From: Podila epigama
Taxonomy: Eukaryota > Mortierellomycota > Mortierellomycetes > Mortierellales > Mortierellaceae
DNA length: 12,476 nucleotides
NCBI GenBank assembly: GCA_015679605.1
Contig: JAAAVE010000374.1
Span: forward strand, 1 to 12,476
Direction of reading: 5' to 3'
A program made the translations under genes and the position numbers. Below are positions 6,678-12,476 of this stretch, piece after piece (the first letter of the stretch is position 1; each line of letters opens with the position of its first letter). The notes under the pieces were generated by a model that was not told the DNA's origin, ran no database searches, and was given only the letters and a program-made list of their open reading frames with translations.

Positions 6678-9234
6678 ATGAAAGATACTCGCGACTCGAG
6701 GGATTTCAACAGCAATACCGCCCAGGAGGTCACTTCTATAACAGATCTACAGGCCATGCTCGGTCGCTTCTGGGAGGCCCATTCTCGACAGTTCCGAGGT
6801 AAGGCGTCTTTTTTGTAACTAATCCTTTCCAACCCTCGGGGGTTTGTTTTGCTTCCTTTGGGATGGACGCCCCTTCATGTCCTTCATCAAAGATGTCACA
6901 TCCAATCCAACTTTTTCCCTCTCCCATCACTTTTGTTACCACAGGGGACTCGACTCGACTCGATCACCTAATCACCTGAACCCTTCATCAATCCACTCAC
7001 TCATCCCTCCATCCCTTCATCCCTCTATCCATCTATCCATCCATCCATCCATCCATTTCCATCCGTTCACTCATCCACTTAACAAGAGCATGAAACTCGT
7101 GAAAGCGATGCTCAAAACTAAGGGGGTGGTTGATTGAGGGAGAGAGAGAGGTCGGCAAATTGGCAAAGGGATGAAAATACATGGGTCCATTGGTCTGGGC
7201 CATTTGACATGTAGCCCTAGCTGGCTCGGAGATCCTCCCTCGTTCATGGACCTATTAGACATTAATATCATTTCACTCACACTGTCATGGCATCCCTTTT
7301 GTGCGTCTCTCCATGTCTCTAGAAATCGAAGGATCACTTACAGAACAACTCTCAACACTTATAAAGAAAAATGGCTTTCTTTGCCAAAAGATTGATGCTC
7401 TCCAGCGGGTCAACACGGACCTAGAATACAGATATTCCGTCACCAACTCTGAGTTGGACCGTGCACGCCGCGAATTCAGCGAACTCCATGCAAAGTATGA
7501 GCTCAAAAATGCAAACTATAACGACCTCAAAGCAGTCTGCTACCAACTTGACGCACAGCTCAATAACATCAACGGGACCACTTCGGACGAGTCCCTCGTG
7601 GCCAGGATTGAGCAAGGCTCTGACCGTAAGAAACGGAAACTGTCCACCGACCTACCCGAAGAAGAGTACGAAACCACCTACCCTGCACCTTACGACGAGT
7701 CCTCCGCCGGCTCAATGGTCACCCCTGCTCCCATCCGCACTTCGCAGCCCATATCGATCGCCAGTGCTTCCCGCCTTGACTCACCACCATCCTCTGCTCC
7801 CACTCAGAGCACCTGGACCTGTCTCTGGAAGAGCTGTAATCAAGTCTTTGGTGCACTCGAGTGGCTTGTTGGCCATGTTGAAGAGGCTCACATTGGACTA
7901 GGCAAGGTAATAATGGTGACAACAGGGAAAGAAAAAAAAATGAAAGCGATGTCTATCAAGTCTTGTTGAATTAACATGAATATGAACATCAAACATGAAC
8001 ATGTCCTTCCTCCTGCTATTGTTCATAGTCACACTATACTTGCGAATGGGAAAACTGTGTTGTCAAGCAAAAACCTTTCCATAAGCACCATCAAATCATT
8101 CGACACATGCGCACGCACACTGGCGAAAAGCCGTTTGAGTGCACATACGGAGGCTGCGGCAAGAAGTTTGCACGTTCAGATTCACTCTTGGAACATTCAA
8201 GGAAGCACAGTGGCACTCCTGTCGACTTTCAACGGATGTTGGAATTCAGCTCACAGCGTGAACAGGACGCCAAGCACCTCGATGGTCTCATGCTCCACCT
8301 CGACACCATTCAAGAGCACCAACACAACTCTGCTCCTCAGACACGCTATGACGACGAATCCTTGCCCCTGCCAACATCCTCTTCTGCCACATCCGCCCAC
8401 GGCCATCCACAAACTCAGGCCCAGGCATCTGCCAACGTCCACAACAATTCCAATAGCCATATTCTTCCCCACACTCATAGCACTCATAGTAACACTCACA
8501 CCCATGCACATGCGCGGATTAACCACCACTCTGAAAGACAGTATCCTTCCAATCAGCCTTATGTGTCCCCTTCAGACACGCAAGTATCACCGGACAAGGC
8601 CATTCGGTCCAGTCCAAACCCACCAATGCCTCACTCAGACGACCAAGAAATCTCTGTGGACGCACACGACCAGAGTCAAAGATCAAGTGAACATTCTTCT
8701 ACACAGCGACATGGTCAGCATCAACAACATTCCCGATCCCATTCCTATTCCCATTCCTATGGTCACGGTCATCCTCAAATGCATCAAGACCAATATCGCC
8801 ATCGTCCTCTGTACCAGTCGTCTTCCTCATCGTCATCGTCACAACATACTCTGGGCCATGGTCCTTCCATGGAAGAGCGGTCGATGCAAAAGGCCCGCGG
8901 CCATGCCAACACGGCTTCCTTGGGTCTTTCACGAATGGAGATTCGCGACGACTTTGTGTACCCGCCTCGAGGTTCAACGGATTATAACCGAAACAGTGAT
9001 TCACGTCGTGAGCATGGCCACTCTCATACACCTTCACTCGAGTATCCACCTCATGACATGTACTCGAGAAAGGGACGTGGTCACTCTCATACCCCATCCT
9101 TAGAGATACCTCCCATCCCAGGCCAGATGCATCGAATGGACGACCGCCGCCATCCTCCTATGCAGGTGACTCCTGTACATCTTGTCAGCCCCGAGGCGCA
9201 CCAGCACCAGATGCAGCGCCAGTCATACCAACAA

Positions 9235-9266
<32 letters not shown>

Positions 9267-9675
9267 GCAGCAGCAGCAAAAGTATCATTCAAACTCTCAA
9301 GGTCAGTCTGTACCTAGCCAGTACCTTGAGGGTTCACGTCCCAATGCTGAAGGAGCCTCTAGCCAATACTCTGTCGAGCATCAACCGTCGGCACCACAGT
9401 CCCACGAAAAGCAGCAGACAGAACAACGCAATGATGGACAAGATGAGATGATCGAACAGACTCCAGTGGAAGATGTTGAGCTTAAGCGAGTACAAGAGCA
9501 AAAGGATCTTGTCGCCGAGTCTCCTGACTCAAACCCCACGCCACGGACACCACAGTTGCAGCCAAAGGACGAGCCGATGACTATGGCAAGTACTGCCGAA
9601 ACCTGTGGAGCTCCATCACCTGCAATGGGCACCATGGAGGAAGACGCCACTCCAGCCGCGGTCGCAGTTGTTTGA
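6678..9675 (+). CDS. C2H2 zinc-finger transcription factor, Gli/Glis/Zic-like, with coiled coil
   Basis: Three coding exons, 6678-6798, 7323-7906 and 8029-9675, join in frame (784 codons with stop, 783 residues). The first junction restores a Glu codon (G + AA); the second is phase 0. Domains: coiled coil about 42-123, basic NLS RKKRKL 142-147, zinc fingers at 207-230 (C-x4-C-x12-H-x4-H), 240-265 (C-x4-C-x15-H-x3-H) and 273-295 (C-x4-C-x12-H-x3-H), with linker TGEKPFE between fingers 2 and 3. The long x15 spacing with QKPF in finger 2 and the [10 protein letters not shown] junction are hallmarks of fingers 1-3 of the Gli/Glis/Zic family; here only three fingers are present, not five. The tail is low complexity: His-rich 359-402 and 463-493, Ser8 at 499-506, a doubled [12 protein letters not shown] motif (565-576, 586-597) and a Gln tract 636-652. 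The protein should act in the nucleus as a sequence-specific DNA-binding regulator; its targets are unknown. PacC/Rim101 is a less likely match because its finger spacings differ. The start ATG at 6678 is the first in a frame that is open back to a splice acceptor at 6560. Confidence 0.85.
6799..7322 (+). other. Intron 1 of the zinc-finger gene (524 bp)
   Basis: Donor GTAAGG and acceptor TCTCTAG. It is several times longer than the other introns in the window. Its middle holds a CCATCC/CTATCC repeat block (about 7006-7070) of the same type as the upstream intergenic region. Open stretches inside it show no protein-like composition, so I call no extra exon. Confidence 0.8.
7006..7070. repeat. 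CCATCC/CTATCC tetranucleotide-type repeat in intron 1
   Basis: Degenerate tandem ATCC units with a core of perfect CCATCCATCCATCCATCC, inside the first intron of the zinc-finger gene. Confidence 0.85.
7907..8028 (+). other. Intron 2 of the zinc-finger gene (122 bp), between fingers 1 and 2
   Basis: Donor GTAATA and acceptor TTCATAG, with removal in phase 0. The splice brings finger 1 (ending HIGLGK) next to finger 2 (starting [10 protein letters not shown]). If retained, the frame reads about 20 more codons to a TGA, giving a protein with one finger only. Confidence 0.85.
9229..9279 (+). repeat. Coding CAG/CAA repeat (Gln tract) in the zinc-finger gene
   Basis: Seventeen codons, three CAA, one CAT, then thirteen mixed CAG/CAA, encode Q3-H-Q13 at residues 636-652. 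The CAG runs are broken by CAA, which usually slows slippage. Gln tracts are common in fungal activation domains. Confidence 0.9.
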
Positions 9676-10370
9676 ATCGTCGCAGTTTGACCTAGGAGGC
9701 GCCACTGCAAAGCATCATGTTTCTTTTTTTCTTTTTTTCATATGCGTTTATATCTGTACCTTTTTTTTTTGTTTGTTGTTCTTTTTCATTTGTCCATAGC
9801 ATCATTTGTCTCTCTCTCTTTGTTTTTCATATATTGACTCGCCGAGTCGTGTATCATGCACTCATTCATTCATCGTCGTTTTGTTCTTTTGACAGTTTTT
9901 TTATTTTTTTATTTGATTTGCCCCCACATAGTTCTCATAAACAGAAAGAATTTGAATTTGTATGCTTTCTGATTTTTGCCACCGATTTTTTTTTAAATAG
10001 TCGATTTGTATCCCTCACACCTTTCTGGTTTCTCATCCACATTTCAAACAAGAATCCATTCTCCCATCCATCCTTCTGCAACATCATCCACAAGGACAGT
10101 CCCATCAGATCATCAATAACAGCAGGAGCACCATCATTCGCAGCTTTCTTCATCAGAAACGGCAACAGTGTTCCAACAAGAGTAGCAGCAGCATCAGTAG
10201 CAGCAGCAACGAGAGCAGCAACAGCAGGGATATCTTTTCTATATCAGTAGCCTTAGTATCAAGGACAGCGCGACACTATTACAGTCTGCATTACAGTCCT
10301 GTTTGAAAACGGAACTACCGCGACAACCTTCCCTCCCACTTTTTTTTTATTCAGCGTACAAAAAAAGCAA
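9676..10370. other. Spacer between the zinc-finger gene and Ku80 (695 bp)
   Basis: The left part (about 9715-9920) is strongly T-rich and is probably the 3' UTR and flank of the zinc-finger gene. No AATAAA was seen in it. The right part (about 10100-10250) is rich in CAG/GCA words, and a T tract (about 10340-10348) and an A-rich leader (GTACAAAAAAAGCAA) precede the Ku80 ATG. No convincing gene on either strand. Confidence 0.65.
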
Positions 10371-12380
10371 ATGGCTACTAAAGAAGCAACGGTGTACATT
10401 CTCGATGTAGGCCCAACTCTCAAGGCCAAACGCGAAGGATCAAAAGTATCGCGTCTTGAAGAGACAAAAGCCATCCTGTTGAAACTTTTGGCCAACAAGG
10501 TATGTTCATGGTGCATCTTTGTCTTGCATTGTACAATTGAATTGCATCACTTTTTATTTTTGCCACCAAATATTCAACTGTGCAAGCTTTCACACATTCA
10601 CATATCCCACATATTTACAAAAATGATATCAAGGTCCACATGAACCGAAAGACAGTCTATGTCTCCGTAGTGCTGGTCGGCTCCAATCGTGAGTTCATTT
10701 GTAACCATTTCTTTCTCGAAAGCGATCACAAGTCACAAGGTGTGAGAAACCCGGCGTTATGGACCAAAAAGTATTCACTCTTCCTTTATGTTTCTTGGAA
10801 TATAGGAACCAACAATGACCTGGCAAATGTGGATGAGAACGGCGCGGATTACCAGTTTGTGGACGTGCTCCAATCGCTTGATATTGCTACTTTGGAGCTG
10901 ATGAAAGGTGTCCAGAACGATGTTGATTTCGGCGAAACAATGGGTGACTGTACGTGTCTTGAGACTTGTCTGATGCTGCGTCTTTGTTTTTTGCGAGAAT
11001 GACTATGAGGACAGAGTAAGAAAAAAGTGGACACTCGCTCAATCTCTCTTTCTATCTCTCTTTCTTTCCCCCCCTACGCACTATCTATCCGAAATGCTAG
11101 GCATGGATGGTCTGATTGTAGCGGCAGATATGATGACAAAATTCTGCAGACATCTCAAATATGAGAAAAAGATCTTTATTCTCACAGATGCTTGCGCCGA
11201 GGTCAATCCTGATGGAGTCGAGCATATCCAGCAATCGCTTCAAGATGACAAAGTCCAGCTTAACGTTATGTAGGTTGGAAGTTTTTCACTTCTTACATGG
11301 GTTTTATTTTCTTGATAGAAAATGACAATCCTGGTCCTTGCCTATTCCAACTGAAGGAATCAACACGGATATCTAATGTTGTGCTACTCATCTTTCCCCC
11401 CCCTCCCTACCCTTGCGAATATATATATATACGTCCCCGGTTGCTTTTTTGCAATCAGTGGTACCGATTTCGACTCGGAAGATGGTACATCGTTACCAAA
11501 GACACAGATGCAAGCTCAGAACGAGCAATTCTTCAACAATCTATGCGAAGCAACGGGCGGTAGTGTGTTTTCGTTGGATGAGGCTCTGGATTTGACATCC
11601 GAGTTTTATACGAAAAAAGTCAAACCTACAGCAGTGTACCGAGGCACGTTGGATTTAGGAGACCCAGAGGGGCATCCTGATTCGTCTCTCTCGATTCCTG
11701 TGCATATGTTTGCCAGTACGATGACGGTGAGTCTACCGACAGCCAAGAAATACTCAATGTTGTCTGAGAGTGCAGCGGCGGATGACTTGCCAGGAGGACG
11801 TTCAGGACTTGTGAACCAATCGCGTTCATATAAGCTCAAAGTGACCGCAGCAGACTTGGAAAGCGGTGATGTGGATGCGAATATGGATACAGAAGTATCG
11901 GTGGATGATCTCGAGAAGGCGTACATGTACGGAAAGACTATTGTACCCATCCGAGCTGTAGATCTTGAAGCTTACAAACTGCGAACTGCAAGAGGTCTAA
12001 CCATCCTCGGATTCTTTTCAGCCTCCACAGTAAGTGTTGTATTTTCGTTTTTACCCCACATCTCTTTACATGTAGTTTGTTTTGTGTCAATCATTTTCCT
12101 TTCTTCAAGTGTCTGTTTCCATGAACAATAGTCTAATGAAATCATCTCATTGACTTTCGTATAGTTCAAACGCGACTGGCTCATGTCCAATGTCTATGCC
12201 ATCTTCCCAGCACCAGGCAACCCGAGTGCAGAGGTAGAGATGGCAGGATTGCTGTTTGGCATGTTTGAAAAGAACTCTTATGCGCTTTGCCGGTATGTGC
12301 GTACTGAAGATGCTGAACCGAAACTGGCAGTCCTTTGGCCTGAAATCACGGCAGAGACCAAATGCTTTTATTTTGGACAG
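10371..12380 (+). CDS. ku80: Ku80 (Ku70/Ku80 DNA-end-binding subunit), N-terminal part, truncated by the window edge
   Basis: Six exons, 10371-10499, 10634-10688, 10806-10949, 11101-11269, 11459-12029 and 12165-12380, join in frame to 428 residues; the gene continues past the window. Residues about 6-225 form the von Willebrand A-like domain, opening with KEATVYILDVGPTL as in fungal Ku80, then RKTVYVSVVLVGS, KKIFILTDA and QLNVIGTDFD. From about 226 (YRGTLDLGD) comes the Ku core beta-barrel with YMYGKTIVPI (321-330), the LTILGFF strand and a stretch around SYALCRYV and LAVLWP. Full Ku80 proteins are usually about 700 residues, so the rest of the core, the C-terminal arm and tail are missing here. 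Ku80 pairs with Ku70 as a ring on broken DNA ends in the nucleus, starts non-homologous end joining and acts at telomeres. Splice sites are mostly canonical (GTATGT, GTGAGT, GTACGT, GTAGGT, GTAAGT, GTAAGA donors). The exception is the exon 2 acceptor, ATCAAG with a poor pyrimidine tract, chosen because it keeps the RKT-containing strand. Introns are 134, 117, 151, 189 and 135 bp. Confidence 0.93.
10689..10805 (+). other. Ku80 intron 2: 117 bp, multiple of three, no in-frame stop
   Basis: Donor GTGAGT and acceptor AATATAG. Splicing rebuilds an Arg codon (C + GA) and a smooth VLVGSNRTNNDL. The intron itself is open in the same frame, so retention would insert 39 residues without truncation. Confidence 0.75.
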
Positions 12381-12476
12381 GTAAGAAGGAAATCTTTGAC
12401 GGGATACGCGCTTAAAAATATCATTTATGATTTGTTGTTTTTTTCTCTTCTTCTTACTTTTTTTTTTTTTTTTTTT
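12381..12476 (+). other. Start of Ku80 intron 6, cut by the window edge
   Basis: A GTAAGA donor follows the Gln codon at 12378-12380. The sequence turns AT-rich and ends in a T tract of at least 18 nt, plausibly the pyrimidine tract of the acceptor, with the next exon just outside the window. Confidence 0.75.

Noticed and set aside
6799-7322. Extra coding exon inside intron 1 of the zinc-finger gene (for example near 7085-7137)
   Set aside because: Exons 1 and 2 join in phase without it (Arg-Glu-Ile-Glu), and the candidate lacks a good acceptor and donor pair.
7976-9103. 375-codon open frame overlapping the zinc-finger gene in another + frame
   Set aside because: It overlaps exon 3, whose own frame encodes fingers 2-3 and a continuous tail. 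The alternative frame is open because CAC/CAT/CCA-rich DNA lacks stops; its product has no recognisable feature.
9935-10200. Open frame on the - strand with fairly protein-like composition (Ala/Leu-rich, then mixed)
   Set aside because: There is no good ATG at its upstream end, part of it is the reverse of the CAG block, and it sits between the 3' flank of one gene and the promoter of Ku80. I know of no family match. A cDNA read from this strand would reopen it.
11297-11458. Possible extra Ku80 exon in intron 4
   Set aside because: Direct joining of 11269 to 11459 gives a smooth QLNVIGTDFD in phase, as expected for Ku80. The insert would have no counterpart and contains stops in the Ku80 frame.

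Overview
The window reads as nuclear DNA of a filamentous, early-diverging fungus, most likely Mucoromycota in the broad sense (Mortierella-like). The evidence is spliceosomal introns of about 115-525 bp with GT...AG ends, CAG/CAA, TCG and CCATCC-type simple repeats in coding and non-coding DNA, and a fungal-type Ku80. The assignment to a lineage is an inference. All three genes are on the + strand, and each has its own flanks.

Layout: (1) positions 1-2579 hold the 3' part of a gene for a degenerate WD40-like protein with a very long Ser/Thr-rich tail; its 5' end is off the window. (2) positions 2580-6677 are about 4.1 kb with no convincing gene. This stretch is full of short tandem repeats, an 11-bp minisatellite, dense TGCATG/ATGCAT words, T tracts and G-depleted, pyrimidine-rich sequence. 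It looks like the 3' flank of gene 1 followed by a long upstream or leader region for gene 2. (3) positions 6678-9675 hold a three-exon gene for a 783-residue C2H2 transcription factor with an N-terminal coiled coil, a basic nuclear localisation motif, three zinc fingers of the Gli/Glis/Zic spacing pattern, and a His/Ser/Gln-rich tail. (4) positions 9676-10370 are the spacer between genes 2 and 3, T-rich and then CAG-rich. (5) from 10371 to the right edge lie the first six exons (428 residues) of Ku80, the DNA-end-binding subunit of non-homologous end joining. The rest of Ku80 is off the window, which ends inside its sixth intron.

Nothing ties the three genes into one pathway. They look like ordinary neighbours. 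The parts most worth a second look are the Gli-like factor (finger architecture, a duplicated 12-residue motif kept at protein level but changed at synonymous sites, and an intron that splits finger 1 from fingers 2-3) and the repeat-rich 4.1-kb region in front of it. I see no mobile element, tRNA, rRNA, CRISPR array or clearly new multi-gene system.
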